Positions 1 through 8,632 of a DNA stretch of 64,000 nucleotides are shown here, in pieces. Position 1 is the first letter of the stretch. The number at the start of each line of letters is the position of its first letter. Both the position numbers and the translations under genes were made by a program. The stretch comes from Fuscibacter oryzae (lineage in GTDB: Bacteria > Pseudomonadota > Alphaproteobacteria > Rhodobacterales > Rhodobacteraceae), in assembly GCF_016765795.1 (NCBI RefSeq), contig NZ_JAESVP010000004.1:310001-374000 (forward strand), written 5' to 3'. The notes below the pieces were generated by a model. The model was not told the origin of the DNA. It ran no database searches and was given only the letters and a program-made list of their open reading frames with translations.

Positions 1-495
1 AACCCCAGATCCGGCGAAAAGCCCGATCCGTTGGCCGCGCACCAAGGGCAGCATGGTGTCAAACACCGCCACGCCGGTGGAGAGCCGCGCGCCCAGCCGC
101 TTGCGTCGCGCGGCCAAAGGTGCGTCGGTGCGAATCGGCCGAAGGTTTGGCCCCTGTTGCAAAGGTTTGCCATCCAGCGGCTGGCCATAGGGATCAACGA
201 TCCGCCCGATCCAGCCATCATGCGGGGCGATGCCCCCCCGGCCCGCCGCCTCGACGGTCTGACCAATGGTCAAACCGTCGGCGGAACCATCTGGCAGAAC
301 CACAGTTTCATCGGGTTTCAGGCCGATGACCTCCCCCCCCAAGGCCCCCATTTCCACCCGGTCACCCAGAGAAAGGGCGGCCTCCAGCCCCGTTACCCGC
401 ACCGTTCCGGCCTCAATTCGGGCGATGCGGCCAACGGGGAAAACCACCGGGGTTCGGGCAATTTCGGCACGCAGAGCAGCGAAAATATCCGTCAT
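1..495 (-). CDS. fliI: Flagellum-specific ATPase FliI, N-terminal part (cut by window edge)
   Basis: The first 165 residues of FliI, the soluble ATPase that powers flagellar type III export at the membrane base of the motor. The visible part is the N-terminal beta-barrel domain (about residues 1-95) and the start of the RecA-like ATPase core. The frame leaves the window inside the Walker A loop, which reads GLFAGSGV and would be expected to continue GKS. The gene is divergent from flgB, with 83 bp between the two starts and a shared CtrA-like motif between them. Its neighbours make a vacuolar or F1 ATPase subunit unlikely. Confidence 0.9.
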   Translation of the reverse strand, partial: MTDIFAALRAEIARTPVVFPVGRIARIEAGTVRVTGLEAALSLGDRVEMGALGGEVIGLKPDETVVLPDGSADGLTIGQTVEAAGRGGIAPHDGWIGRIVDPYGQPLDGKPLQQGPNLRPIRTDAPLAARRKRLGARLSTGVAVFDTMLPLVRGQRIGLFAGSGV

Positions 496-526
496 CTGAT
501 TCCCCCTTTCTTCATGCTTACCGTTT

Positions 527-556
527 CTAAAGGAATCACCCTTAAGCCTTGATGAA
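527..556. promoter_or_regulatory. CtrA-like box in the fliI/flgB divergent region
   Basis: The sequence reads CTAAA-N8-CCTTAAGCC, and within it TTAA-N7-TGAA, one mismatch from the CtrA consensus TTAA-N7-TTAA. The CTAAA-N8-CCTTAAGCC part occurs with identical spacing upstream of motB. It lies about 30 bp from both the fliI and the flgB start, so it could serve both operons. CtrA control of Fla2-type flagellar genes is known in Rhodobacter. That this site binds CtrA is inference. Confidence 0.45.
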
Positions 557-578
557 GCAGGTCACGGGAGAAGCCCGG

Positions 579-944
579 ATGTTCGAATCCTTGAAACTGA
601 CTGCCATGGCTCAGGCCATGGCCGCCCATGCCGGAAGCCGCATGGGTCTGATTGCGCGAAACGTGGCAAATGCCGATACGCCCGGTTATCGGGCGCTGGA
701 TATTCCCAGCTTTTCTGAAATCTATAAGGGGGGCGGTGCCTTTGACGCCGGTTCCCTTGCTGACATGAAGGCGGGCAAAGCCCTGCCGTTCATTGCGCCG
801 GGTGATGTTGAACCGAACGGGAATTCGGTTTCGGTCGAGGTGGAAATGGTCAAGGCCGCCGAAGCGCGGCAAGAGCAGGAAATGGCTCTGGCCATCTATC
901 GCAGTGCCTCGGGCATCATCCGCGCCAGCCTTGGCAGAACGTGA
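579..944 (+). CDS. flgB: Flagellar basal-body rod protein FlgB
   Basis: FlgB is a proximal rod subunit of the flagellar basal body, exported through the flagellar type III system. The 121-residue protein carries the rod/hook signature NADTPGY at residues 31-37. I chose the ATG giving MFESLKLT because GGGAG lies at normal distance before it; an in-frame TTG and ATG 27-30 bp upstream have no usable ribosome binding site. It is the first gene of a tight operon with flgC, fliE, fliQ, fliH, fliN and fliP. FlgC follows after 13 bp. Confidence 0.93.
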   Translation: MFESLKLTAMAQAMAAHAGSRMGLIARNVANADTPGYRALDIPSFSEIYKGGGAFDAGSLADMKAGKALPFIAPGDVEPNGNSVSVEVEMVKAAEARQEQEMALAIYRSASGIIRASLGRT

Positions 945-957
945 AAGGGCGCCGGAT

Positions 958-1338
958 ATGAGTGAACTTCTTCAATCCTTGTCCTACTCGGCCTCGGGGA
1001 TGCAGGCGCAGGCCACCCGGTTGCGCCATGTATCGGAAAACATTTCGAACGCCGATACGCCGGGCTACCACCGCAAGCTGATTTCCTTTCAGGAGCAATT
1101 GGACAGCGGTCAGGTCACGACAGGGCCGGTCAGTCTGGATCAAAGCCCTCTGCAAAGCACTTACGATCCCAGCAACCCCCTGGCCGATGACACCGGGCAT
1201 TTCGACGGCTCGAATGTCGATCTTGTGACGGAGATGGCTGACGCGCGCGAAGCGCAGCGCAGCTACGAGGCCAATCTGCGAATTTTCGATCAGGCCCGCA
1301 CTATGACCCTCAGCCTGTTCGAACTGCTGAAACGATAG
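958..1338 (+). CDS. flgC: Flagellar basal-body rod protein FlgC
   Basis: FlgC is a second proximal rod subunit (126 residues). The N-terminal rod motif NADTPGY is at residues 31-37. The C-terminal rod/hook helix contains the SYEANLRIFDQA stretch typical of the family, where an alpha-helical heptad pattern mediates axial assembly. The start is fixed by GAAAGGG just upstream, and the frame opens earlier only as overlap with flgB. It lies between flgB and fliE, the order usual in alphaproteobacteria. Confidence 0.94.
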   Translation: MSELLQSLSYSASGMQAQATRLRHVSENISNADTPGYHRKLISFQEQLDSGQVTTGPVSLDQSPLQSTYDPSNPLADDTGHFDGSNVDLVTEMADAREAQRSYEANLRIFDQARTMTLSLFELLKR

Positions 1339-1347
1339 GACCACCCC

Positions 1348-1632
1348 ATGGATATCAAGACCACCCTTGCCACACAGGGCTATTTTCAGGCGCGCAGCGT
1401 TGCGGCACCGCAGCCGGCGTCTGCCGAAGAAGGGTTTGCCAATTTCGTCTCGGGCTTTGCAGCCACCCTGTCCGAAGGTGAGGCAACTGCCCGCGCCGCG
1501 ATGGTGGGCGGTGCCGACCCCCACGCATTGGTGCGGGCGCTGGCTGACAGTCAACTGGCCGTCGAAACGGTTTCGACCGTGCGCGACAAGGTGGTCGAGG
1601 CCTATCAGGAAATTCTGAGGATGCCCGTATGA
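1348..1632 (+). CDS. fliE: Flagellar hook-basal body protein FliE
   Basis: FliE joins the MS ring to the rod. The 94-residue product has the usual small size and a C-terminal helix (SQLAVETVSTVRDKVVEAYQ) matching the family signature in which V-R-[DN]-K-V-x-[ED]-A-Y-x-E-I precedes the end. A disordered, alanine-rich N-terminus of about 30 residues precedes the FANFV segment. It overlaps fliQ by 4 bp, indicating translational coupling in the flgB operon. Confidence 0.92.
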   Translation: MDIKTTLATQGYFQARSVAAPQPASAEEGFANFVSGFAATLSEGEATARAAMVGGADPHALVRALADSQLAVETVSTVRDKVVEAYQEILRMPV

Positions 1633-1940
1633 CGCAGGAACTGCTGTATGACGTCTTGCGCCAGGGTCTGTGGGTTGCCGTTCAGATCTCTGCTCCGCTG
1701 CTTTCCGTGGCCCTGGTTGCGGGTGTCGTCATCGGGCTGTTCCAGGCGCTGACCTCGATTCAGGAAATGACGCTGACCTTTGTCCCCAAAGTGGGGGTGA
1801 TGCTCGCGGTCTTCTGGGTCTCGATGAGTTTCATGACCGCGACGCTGGTTACCCGCCTGCGCCGCCTGATCGCCGACCGGCAGACCGAATCGGTCGAAAT
1901 CCTGCGGGGCTGGATGGAACTTGAGGAGGAGAAGAGCTGA
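1629..1940 (+). CDS. fliQ: Flagellar export apparatus membrane protein FliQ
   Basis: FliQ is an inner-membrane component of the FliPQR export gate. The 103-residue protein has two hydrophobic hairpin helices (about residues 17-40 and 50-75) separated by FQALTSIQEMTLTFVPK, the conserved loop of FliQ/SctS proteins. The charged C-terminal tail after residue 78 is cytoplasmic. It overlaps fliE by 4 bp and shares a single base with the following fliH-like gene, so it is translationally coupled on both sides. Confidence 0.93.
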   Translation: MTQELLYDVLRQGLWVAVQISAPLLSVALVAGVVIGLFQALTSIQEMTLTFVPKVGVMLAVFWVSMSFMTATLVTRLRRLIADRQTESVEILRGWMELEEEKS

Positions 1941-2536
1941 TGGCAATCCGGCTGGAAGTCTTTGAAACCGGCAGAAAAGATGATCCGTCGGAAATGGTCG
2001 TGACCGACAGTGGCCATTTTGAGGAAATGAAACTGGCCTCGTTCGAAGAGGGATATTCAGCGGGGTGGGAGGACGCAGTTGCGGCCCATTCCGGCGATCA
2101 GACCCGGATGCGTGACGATCTGGCGAGAAATTTCCAATCGCTGGCCTTCACCTATCACGAGGCCCGCGAGCATATTCTGCAATCAATCGAGCCGCTGATC
2201 CGCGAGATGGTCTCGCGTGTTCTGCCAAGGGTCGCGCAGGCATCGCTTGCGCCGCTTATCCTTGAAACCCTACGCCCCATTGTTGCCGCAGCCTCCAATG
2301 CGCCAATGGTGCTGGTGATCAACCCGAATGCGCGCCCCGCGGTTGAAGCCGTCTTGACCGGCGACAAGGCAATTCCCCTTCAGATTCAGGATGAACCCTC
2401 GCTGGGCGAAGGGCAGGCCTACATCCGTTTTGCGCGGTCAGAAACCCGGATCGATCTGGACAGGGCGCTGGCTGCCATCGCGGCGGCCTTGGAAGATTTC
2501 TTCAAACTCGCACTCACGGAGACCGAACATGGATGA
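1940..2536 (+). CDS. fliH: FliH-like flagellar export ATPase regulator
   Basis: A 198-residue soluble protein, probably FliH, which binds FliI and docks the ATPase complex. The N-terminal third is charged and likely helical. The C-terminal part (about residues 85-195) resembles the FliH/YscL/V-ATPase E-subunit fold, with alternating helices and a beta segment around VLVINPNARPAVE. Sequence identity to well-known FliH is low, so the call leans on position: in Caulobacter the fliH homologue also directly precedes fliN. It overlaps fliN by 8 bp. Confidence 0.6.
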   Translation: MAIRLEVFETGRKDDPSEMVVTDSGHFEEMKLASFEEGYSAGWEDAVAAHSGDQTRMRDDLARNFQSLAFTYHEAREHILQSIEPLIREMVSRVLPRVAQASLAPLILETLRPIVAAASNAPMVLVINPNARPAVEAVLTGDKAIPLQIQDEPSLGEGQAYIRFARSETRIDLDRALAAIAAALEDFFKLALTETEHG

Positions 2537-2798
2537 GACCACAGACAGCAACCCTTTCGCGCAGGTTCCGATAGAGGTGACCATTTCTGTTGGAAGAGCC
2601 AGACCTTTGGTGCGCGACCTGCTGCGCTTGGCGCGCGACGCCGTTCTTCCCCTGGATCGCCGGGTGGACGACCCGGTCGAGCTTTATGTCGGGGATCGCC
2701 TGATTGCGCGTGGCGAGTTGCAAGAGCTGGATGGTGATGCGGCGGGTCAGTTGGCAGTTCGTCTGACAGAAGTCGCCAACCTGCGAGGCGGGTTGTGA
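2529..2798 (+). CDS. fliN: Flagellar motor switch protein FliN
   Basis: FliN forms much of the C-ring, which binds CheY-P and sets the rotation direction. The protein is 89 residues and is almost entirely one SpoA (surface presentation of antigens) domain, starting at VPIEVTISVGRA and including the VELYVGDRLIARGEL core. I chose the ATG that overlaps the end of fliH; upstream extension of the frame would run through fliH. It overlaps fliP by 4 bp (GTGA). Confidence 0.88.
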   Translation: MDETTDSNPFAQVPIEVTISVGRARPLVRDLLRLARDAVLPLDRRVDDPVELYVGDRLIARGELQELDGDAAGQLAVRLTEVANLRGGL

Positions 2799-3526
2799 GG
2801 CGGATCACGGCGCTTGCCATCTGTCTGGCTTTGGCAGCGGCCCCGGCATTCGCGCAAAATCTGTCTGTCGATCTGAACGCGGCGCTGGGTGACGGGTCGC
2901 TTGCGGGCCGGGCGGTTCAGCTTTTTTTGCTGGTGACGGTTCTTGGCCTTGTGCCGGGCCTGTTGCTGATGGTGACCTGTTTTCCTTTCATCGTAACCGT
3001 GCTGTCCATCTTGCGGCAGGGAATCGGTTTGCAGCAATCGCCCCCCAACATGCTTATTGTCAGCCTCGCGCTGTTTTTAAGCTGGTTCGTGATGGACCCG
3101 GTGCTAACGGAAGCCTGGGTCAAGGGGATTGAGCCTTTGACCGCAGGGAAGATCACCCCAGAGCAGGCCATTCCTGCGGCCCTTGCACCGTTTCGCGCCT
3201 TCATGGCCGGCCGATTGGACCCAGAGACTTTCACCGCCCTACAGGCCTTGCGCCCTGCGGCAGTTGTCGTGACGCCCCCCGAGGCGCCGCTTTCGCTTTT
3301 GGTGCCGTCCTTCATCCTGTCCGAAATTCAACGGGCCTTCGAGATCGGATTCCTGGTCTATCTGCCATTTCTCATCATCGACCTCGTGACTTCGGCGGTC
3401 CTGATGTCTATGGGCATGATGATGGTCTCGCCAGCGGTGGTCTCGCTCCCGTTCAAACTGGCGTTTTTTGTTGTCGCAGATGGCTGGACGTTGATCTCCA
3501 GCGCGCTTGTTCGCAGCTATCTGTAG
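2795..3526 (+). CDS. fliP: Flagellar export gate protein FliP
   Basis: FliP is the core of the flagellar type III export gate. The 243-residue protein has a cleavable signal peptide (about residues 1-20, ending AFA), then hydrophobic segments around residues 42-65 and 86-102, a periplasmic region and two more near the C-terminus. The family signature FILSEIQRAFEIGFLVYLPFLIIDL is present at about residues 171-195. It starts with GTG inside the fliN stop. It is the last gene of the flgB operon and converges on flgI. Confidence 0.94.
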   Translation: MRRITALAICLALAAAPAFAQNLSVDLNAALGDGSLAGRAVQLFLLVTVLGLVPGLLLMVTCFPFIVTVLSILRQGIGLQQSPPNMLIVSLALFLSWFVMDPVLTEAWVKGIEPLTAGKITPEQAIPAALAPFRAFMAGRLDPETFTALQALRPAAVVVTPPEAPLSLLVPSFILSEIQRAFEIGFLVYLPFLIIDLVTSAVLMSMGMMMVSPAVVSLPFKLAFFVVADGWTLISSALVRSYL

Positions 3527-3703
3527 TGGAAACTCTTGCGAGGGGTACCTGCCTGTCGGCAGGGGAATAACGCCAATAATCACCAACTCTGGCGTCGTAG
3601 CAGCCGCTCATCGCGGGTCCATCACAAGTCAAGGGCGCAGAGTGCAGCGGGTTCAGCCGCGTGCCACTTTGTGATCCCCCCACTTGCCCCTTCAAGGAGC
3701 CGC
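3527..3703. other. Convergent intergenic region between fliP and flgI
   Basis: The 177 bp between two convergent flagellar operons contain a short hairpin (CCTGCC-TGTC-GGCAGG, 3548-3563) and a wider inverted repeat (ATCACAA 3621-3627 with TTGTGAT 3669-3675). Neither is followed by a clear T-run, so a role as bidirectional terminator is only plausible. No credible gene was seen here. Confidence 0.3.
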
Positions 3704-4804
3704 TCAGTTGACCACGAACTCGGCGTGCAGGGCACCCGCTGCGTTGATGCTTTTCAGGATGTCGATCATGTCGTGGGGCGATACTCCCAAAGCGTTGAGC
3801 CCCGCCACGACCTGCGACAGGGATGTTCCGCCAGTCACTTCTGCCAGCCCTGTGCCCGGCGCGTTTTGCACATCGACCTTGCTTTGTGGAACAACAACCG
3901 TCTCGCCTTCGGAAAATGGGTTCGGCTGAATAACCGCAGCGCCTTCTTCGACCCGCAGCGTCAGGTTGCCTTGGGCAACCGCGACCCGGCTGATCCTCAC
4001 GTCCTCGCCCATGACGATGGTGCCAGAGCGCTGGTCCACAACCACCCGCGCCCGCGATTGTGGTTCGACCGGCAGGTTCTCGATTCGCGCCAGAACATGC
4101 GCGGGTGAGGCCGCGCCCGTTGCCGCCAAATTCAAGGAGACGGTGCCTGCATCCAGCATCGTGGCCGCGCCGCGCCCCAACTCCTGGTTGATGACCCCTT
4201 CAATTCGGGCCGCGGTGGTGAAATCCGGGCTGCGCAGGGCAAGGCGCATCTGCTCCAGACCCGCAAAATCGAAATCGACCTCGCGCTCCACATGTGCCCC
4301 TGCCGGTATGGACCCTGCCGTCGGCACGCCCTGCACAACCCGCGCGGCCTCGCCCTCCGCCGAAACACCGCCCGCGATCACGGTGCCCTGTGCCACGGCA
4401 TAGATCTGGCCGTCAGCGCCATTCAGAGGGGTCATTACCAGCGTTCCGCCCAGCAGGCTTTTGGCATCGCCAATGGCCGAAACCGTCACATCAACCCGCC
4501 CCCCGGCTCTTGCAAACGGCGGTAGGCTTGCGGTCACAAAAACCGCAGCCACATTTTTGGGGCGCAGATCCTCTCCGGTGACGTTGACGCCCAGCCGTTC
4601 CAGCAGGTTCGACATCATGTCTTCAGTATAAGGCGTGTTGCGCAGGCCGTCCCCGGTGCCATTCAGCCCGACGACAAGGCCGTAGCCAACCAGATCGTTG
4701 CTGCGTACGCCATCAAATTCGACCAGATCCTTGATCCGCACCGCCCCGCCCCAGGCGGGCATGGCCAAAGCGACAACCAGAACAACGGCGAAACGGCCGA
4801 TCAT
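3704..4804 (-). CDS. flgI: Flagellar P-ring protein FlgI
   Basis: FlgI assembles the periplasmic P-ring, the rod bushing in the peptidoglycan layer. The 366-residue precursor has a Sec signal peptide (about residues 1-20, ending AWGGA). The conserved start of the mature protein reads VRIKDLVEFDGVRSNDLVGYGLVVGLNGTGD, and the family block SRARVVVDQRSGTIVMGEDVRIS lies near residue 260. It is the last gene of the motB-flgE-flgK-flgL-flgI operon and overlaps flgL by 4 bp. Confidence 0.95.
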   Translation of the reverse strand: MIGRFAVVLVVALAMPAWGGAVRIKDLVEFDGVRSNDLVGYGLVVGLNGTGDGLRNTPYTEDMMSNLLERLGVNVTGEDLRPKNVAAVFVTASLPPFARAGGRVDVTVSAIGDAKSLLGGTLVMTPLNGADGQIYAVAQGTVIAGGVSAEGEAARVVQGVPTAGSIPAGAHVEREVDFDFAGLEQMRLALRSPDFTTAARIEGVINQELGRGAATMLDAGTVSLNLAATGAASPAHVLARIENLPVEPQSRARVVVDQRSGTIVMGEDVRISRVAVAQGNLTLRVEEGAAVIQPNPFSEGETVVVPQSKVDVQNAPGTGLAEVTGGTSLSQVVAGLNALGVSPHDMIDILKSINAAGALHAEFVVN

Positions 4805-5805
4805 CGTAGGTACTCTACAAGGCTGAGGTTCGATAGCCGCGCGGTCAGGGCATAAAGCAACTGCAACTTTTCCTCGGCAGCGGTGAGCTGGGTCGATGCC
4901 TCATAGGAATCGACGCCGACAAGATCAGCGCGGGCAAGGCCTAACGCTGTGATTTCGGTGCCGTTGCGGGTTGCCGCATTGGCGATGCGAGCCTCGGTCA
5001 CTCCAAGATCGGCGGCCAGATAGGTCATGCCGGACTGCGACGATAGCATTGTCTTGCCGGCCAGTCCCGCAAGGTCACGGCGGGTCTCGGCTTGGCCGGC
5101 AAAAAGCCCGCGGTCCAGTAAGGCCCCCATTGCAAGACCCTTCATATAGTCACGGATTGCCGTGCTCCCGGCGGTCAGCGAGACGGTAGCGGTTTCGCCC
5201 TCGGCAACCGGAACGGCATCGACGGCGGGGCCACCCAAATAGCCGGTGCCGGCATAACCTGCTGGATCATCGAACCAGTTTGCCACCAAGGCCGCGGCAT
5301 CTGCTGCGGAGGTCGCCGGCGCCACGGCGGTTTCCAGTGAGGCCATCATCGTTGCGAAATCGACCATGGCTGGTCCGCTTAACCGGGTTCCGGCAAACAG
5401 GCTGCGCTCACCAAAGCTGCTGTTCAGCGTTGAAATCACACCTTCCAGTGCGGTTCTGGCGGCCAATGCGCCGCTATCAACCTGCGCGACCGAGGCGGTT
5501 CCGACGCTGATCAGCAACGCTGACCGCGCGCCTTCGCCAAACGCGGTTATGGTGCCGAGTGCGCTTTGAGTTGCTGTCGCCAGAGAGCCCAGCTCATTCG
5601 TGGCCGTCTTGAAGGCGGAGAGCTGGGCGAGGCTGCTGTCAACTGCGTTGATCTGCCCAAGATTGCCAGATAAGTGCCGAACCGTGTCGCTGCTGACGCC
5701 GGTTGTCACCTCTTGTTGCAGTCGGGTGATGGCGCTTTTTGCCGTGCTGGTGGTGTTGGCCAGCAAAAGCGTCTGGGCAAGGTCGCCATAGCGTATCTGA
5801 ACCAT
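4801..5805 (-). CDS. flgL: Hook-filament junction protein FlgL
   Basis: FlgL (HAP3) links the hook to the filament. The 334-residue protein has the flagellin-like N-terminal helix (ITRLQQEVTTGVSSD at about residues 27-41) and a matching C-terminal helical region (residues 290-330). The middle is a variable domain rich in Ala, Gly and Thr. It sits directly after flgK with a 3 bp gap, the usual pair. A short flagellin is the alternative, but gene order supports FlgL. Confidence 0.87.
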   Translation of the reverse strand: MVQIRYGDLAQTLLLANTTSTAKSAITRLQQEVTTGVSSDTVRHLSGNLGQINAVDSSLAQLSAFKTATNELGSLATATQSALGTITAFGEGARSALLISVGTASVAQVDSGALAARTALEGVISTLNSSFGERSLFAGTRLSGPAMVDFATMMASLETAVAPATSAADAAALVANWFDDPAGYAGTGYLGGPAVDAVPVAEGETATVSLTAGSTAIRDYMKGLAMGALLDRGLFAGQAETRRDLAGLAGKTMLSSQSGMTYLAADLGVTEARIANAATRNGTEITALGLARADLVGVDSYEASTQLTAAEEKLQLLYALTARLSNLSLVEYLR

Positions 5806-5808
5806 TTT

Positions 5809-7266
5809 CTACATCTCCAGCAGGCGGTCGATCATTGAGCCGAGGGCAGAGATCACCTTGGCATTTGCCGCATAGGCCTTTTCCATCACCAGAAGGGCCT
5901 GCATTTCCTGATCGGAATCGACGCCGCCCGCAGCCTCTTGAGTGCTCAGGGCAAGGGCCTTGGCCGCAGCAAAGCCCTGTTCGGATTCAGCCGTCAGACG
6001 GTCAGAACCGACCCCCGATACCAAGTCGGAGGCAAGAGCTGCAAAGCTGCGTTGTCCGGGCATGAAGCCGCCAGAAACCGGCAGGCGCTGGGCCTGCAAG
6101 GCACCGCGATAGGCCACAAGCAATCGGGTCGCCCCACTGTCGCCGCTGCTGGCACTCCCCAGACCATCCCGAATTCGCCAGATTGCGCCGCCCTGTTCGA
6201 GGTCGGCTGCGGGGTTGAGGGTCAGACGTTGCGCCAGCCCGGTTTCATCTGCGGGGTCAAATGCCTGACCGGAATCGGTGAACAGCCCTGCCGCGCCACC
6301 AGGCAGGGTGTCATCAAGGCCCGGCGTGGCAAAGCGCTCTACCAGATCGCGTGCAACGGCATCGAGGCGCCCCTGCACCTCGACCGCGATCTCGTCGCGC
6401 ACGGTGAACTGGGCGATCAGCGCCCCACCCGCCAGCGGGCTGTCGTCGGAGGCGGTACTGATCGGACGGCTGTTCAGCGTCAGGCCTGACAGGGTTCCAC
6501 CTGCCAGACTAAGATCTGCGGTGATGAACCCGGTTGCCGTGAACCCGAAGGTCGAGGCGGTGCCGTCCAGCAGAACGGCACCGCCGGTGCCGAACAGGGC
6601 GACTGCACCATTGTCGCGCTGGATGACCCGAACCGGCAGGTCATTGCTGATCTGGTCGATCAGTTGCTGACGCTGATCCATCAGCGCCGAAGGGTCATTG
6701 CCGCCAGAACTCACCATCCGGATCTGGCTGTTCAAATCGACGACGCGGGCCAGAGAGGTGTTCAACCCTTCGACCTTGCTGGCAATCGCGGCATCAGCTT
6801 GTGATCGCAGGGTCTGGGTTTTTGTCGCCGCCGACCCGATCTGCTCTGTCAAGGCGCGCGCAGCACTGACCACAGCTTGCAGCCGGGCCTCGCTGTCGGG
6901 GCGGCTGGCGGCTTCGATCAGGCGGCTGTCGAAATCTGCGATGCGCGATTGCAGCGAAATGGTGCTGTCTGTCGTGCCAATGGCCTGCTCAATGGTTTTC
7001 AGGGCATTGGCTGTCACCGAATTTCCGGCATCCGCTGCCGCTGCCACCCGGCGGTCATTTTGCAGGGCGAGGTCGATCTGACGGCTGACACCGATGATCC
7101 GCACGCCCAGACCCTGGCCGCCTGCCGACCAGGCGGTGGTCACCAACTCTCTTCGGCTATAGCCGGGAGTGGTCGCATTGGCGATATTGTTCGAGATGAC
7201 CTCGACCTGTTTGTTGACAGCCGTCAACCCAGAGATGGCGCTGGCGAACCCTGCCGAAAGTGACAT
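5809..7266 (-). CDS. flgK: Hook-associated protein FlgK
   Basis: FlgK (HAP1) is the first junction protein between hook and filament. The 485-residue protein begins with the rod/hook N-terminal motif ISNNIANATTPGYSRRE (about residues 24-40) and ends with the conserved C-terminal helix (VDSDQEMQALLVMEKAYAANAKVISALGSM) used in axial packing. Length is typical of alphaproteobacterial FlgK. It follows flgE after a 10 bp gap, so the two are cotranscribed. Confidence 0.93.
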   Translation of the reverse strand: MSLSAGFASAISGLTAVNKQVEVISNNIANATTPGYSRRELVTTAWSAGGQGLGVRIIGVSRQIDLALQNDRRVAAAADAGNSVTANALKTIEQAIGTTDSTISLQSRIADFDSRLIEAASRPDSEARLQAVVSAARALTEQIGSAATKTQTLRSQADAAIASKVEGLNTSLARVVDLNSQIRMVSSGGNDPSALMDQRQQLIDQISNDLPVRVIQRDNGAVALFGTGGAVLLDGTASTFGFTATGFITADLSLAGGTLSGLTLNSRPISTASDDSPLAGGALIAQFTVRDEIAVEVQGRLDAVARDLVERFATPGLDDTLPGGAAGLFTDSGQAFDPADETGLAQRLTLNPAADLEQGGAIWRIRDGLGSASSGDSGATRLLVAYRGALQAQRLPVSGGFMPGQRSFAALASDLVSGVGSDRLTAESEQGFAAAKALALSTQEAAGGVDSDQEMQALLVMEKAYAANAKVISALGSMIDRLLEM

Positions 7267-7276
7267 TGCCTACCCC

Positions 7277-8578
7277 CTAGCGTTTCAGATTGGCGGTTTC
7301 TTGCAGCATCTCGTCCACGGTCTGAATGACCTTGGCGTTTGACGAATAGGCGCGCTGCGTTTGGATAAGCTGGGTCAGTTCGGCAGCGACATCGGTGGTC
7401 GATTCCTCGCGCGAATAACCCACAACCTTGCCAACCGGGCCGGTGCCTGCATCCCACAGACTGATCGCGCCTGAATCGGGAGATACCTTGTACGTCTGGC
7501 TGCTGGTCGAGACGAGGCCGTTCGGATTGGGCACGCTGACCACAGGAATCTGAAACAGCGTCCGGGTGAAACCCTGATTGTAGACGGCCAGAAGATTGCC
7601 CTTGTCGTCCAGCTCCAGCGAGGCAATCGTCGCAACAGGAGAGCCATTCTTGGTGACATTGACGGGCGAGAAATTGCCGTCCAACTGGCTGATGCCGCCG
7701 GTGACGCCCAGCTTGCCGATATCAAGTGCGATGGTGCCGCCGCCCACTGTGATGGGAATAGATCCGGTTGCGCCGTCATAGGCCGCGCCGCTGATCGTGG
7801 TCACGCTGGCCAGCGTGCCGCCGCCAGTCTGCGCATTGCTGAAGGTCAACTGATACTCGCCCACCACAGCGCCGCCAGAGGCACTGTCGGTGATCGTCAT
7901 GGTCCAGGTGTTGGAGGCACCACTTGCCGCGACTGTTGGCGTATAGGTGACATCCAGCGTTTCTGAATTGCCAAGATTGCCGAAGTATTCAACAGACATC
8001 GCCTCTACCGTGCCGCTGGCCCCGGCTTTGGTTGACGAGAACGGCAGATTTACCCCAAAGCCGACTTTGGTGGTCGGGTTGGCGACGGCCTGATTTTCGT
8101 TGATCTGAACAGGGACCAGTCCCGAAAAACTGTCCCGCGGAAAGGTGCCCATCGTGCCATCGGCATTCGCGGGCCAGCCCATCAGAACCTGCCCCATCGA
8201 CGTGCGCAGAATGCCGTCCTCATCCTGGCGGAAAGATCCGGTGGTCATCAGTGAAATCGGAAAGTTGCTGCCCGCTGGCATGGCCGAAATATCGGTGACG
8301 GCGATAAAACCGCGCCCGTCCACCGCCAGATCTGTCGAATTGTCAGAGCCGATCAGCGGCCCCTGATCATCGATCATCCGCACCGATGACGTGCGCACCC
8401 CGCCCGCCGTGTAAGAGCTGCTGCCCGCCCCCTGCACGACGAAAGAGAAAAAATCCGTCTCTGCCCGCTTGTAGCCATAGGTTGACGAGTTCGCGATGTT
8501 GTCGGCGATGCCCGCCAACTTGTTGGCATTGGCATTCAGCCCCGCCACCCCCGCTTGCAGCGAAGAAGAGATCGTCAT
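7277..8578 (-). CDS. flgE: Flagellar hook protein FlgE
   Basis: FlgE polymerises into the flexible hook. The 433-residue protein has the N-terminal rod/hook motif DNIANSSTYGYKRAETDF at about residues 26-43, a large FlgE-specific middle domain and the C-terminal helix ELTQLIQTQRAYSSNAKVIQTVDEML. The start is supported by GAAAGGCG on the coding strand. It is separated from motB by 102 bp that carry a CtrA-like box, so flgE may have its own promoter. Confidence 0.94.
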   Translation of the reverse strand: MTISSSLQAGVAGLNANANKLAGIADNIANSSTYGYKRAETDFFSFVVQGAGSSSYTAGGVRTSSVRMIDDQGPLIGSDNSTDLAVDGRGFIAVTDISAMPAGSNFPISLMTTGSFRQDEDGILRTSMGQVLMGWPANADGTMGTFPRDSFSGLVPVQINENQAVANPTTKVGFGVNLPFSSTKAGASGTVEAMSVEYFGNLGNSETLDVTYTPTVAASGASNTWTMTITDSASGGAVVGEYQLTFSNAQTGGGTLASVTTISGAAYDGATGSIPITVGGGTIALDIGKLGVTGGISQLDGNFSPVNVTKNGSPVATIASLELDDKGNLLAVYNQGFTRTLFQIPVVSVPNPNGLVSTSSQTYKVSPDSGAISLWDAGTGPVGKVVGYSREESTTDVAAELTQLIQTQRAYSSNAKVIQTVDEMLQETANLKR

Positions 8579-8632
8579 CGGATACGCCTTTCTACAGTGT
8601 CTGACCTGTCAGGGGTCACACTGCGTCCGGCG

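Noticed and set aside
31-552. Plus-strand frame opposite fliI
   Set aside because: The minus strand encodes clear FliI sequence through the same bases up to the Walker A loop.
3453-3695. Small minus-strand ORF in the fliP/flgI gap
   Set aside because: It mostly overlaps the end of fliP, has no ribosome binding site and no recognisable feature.
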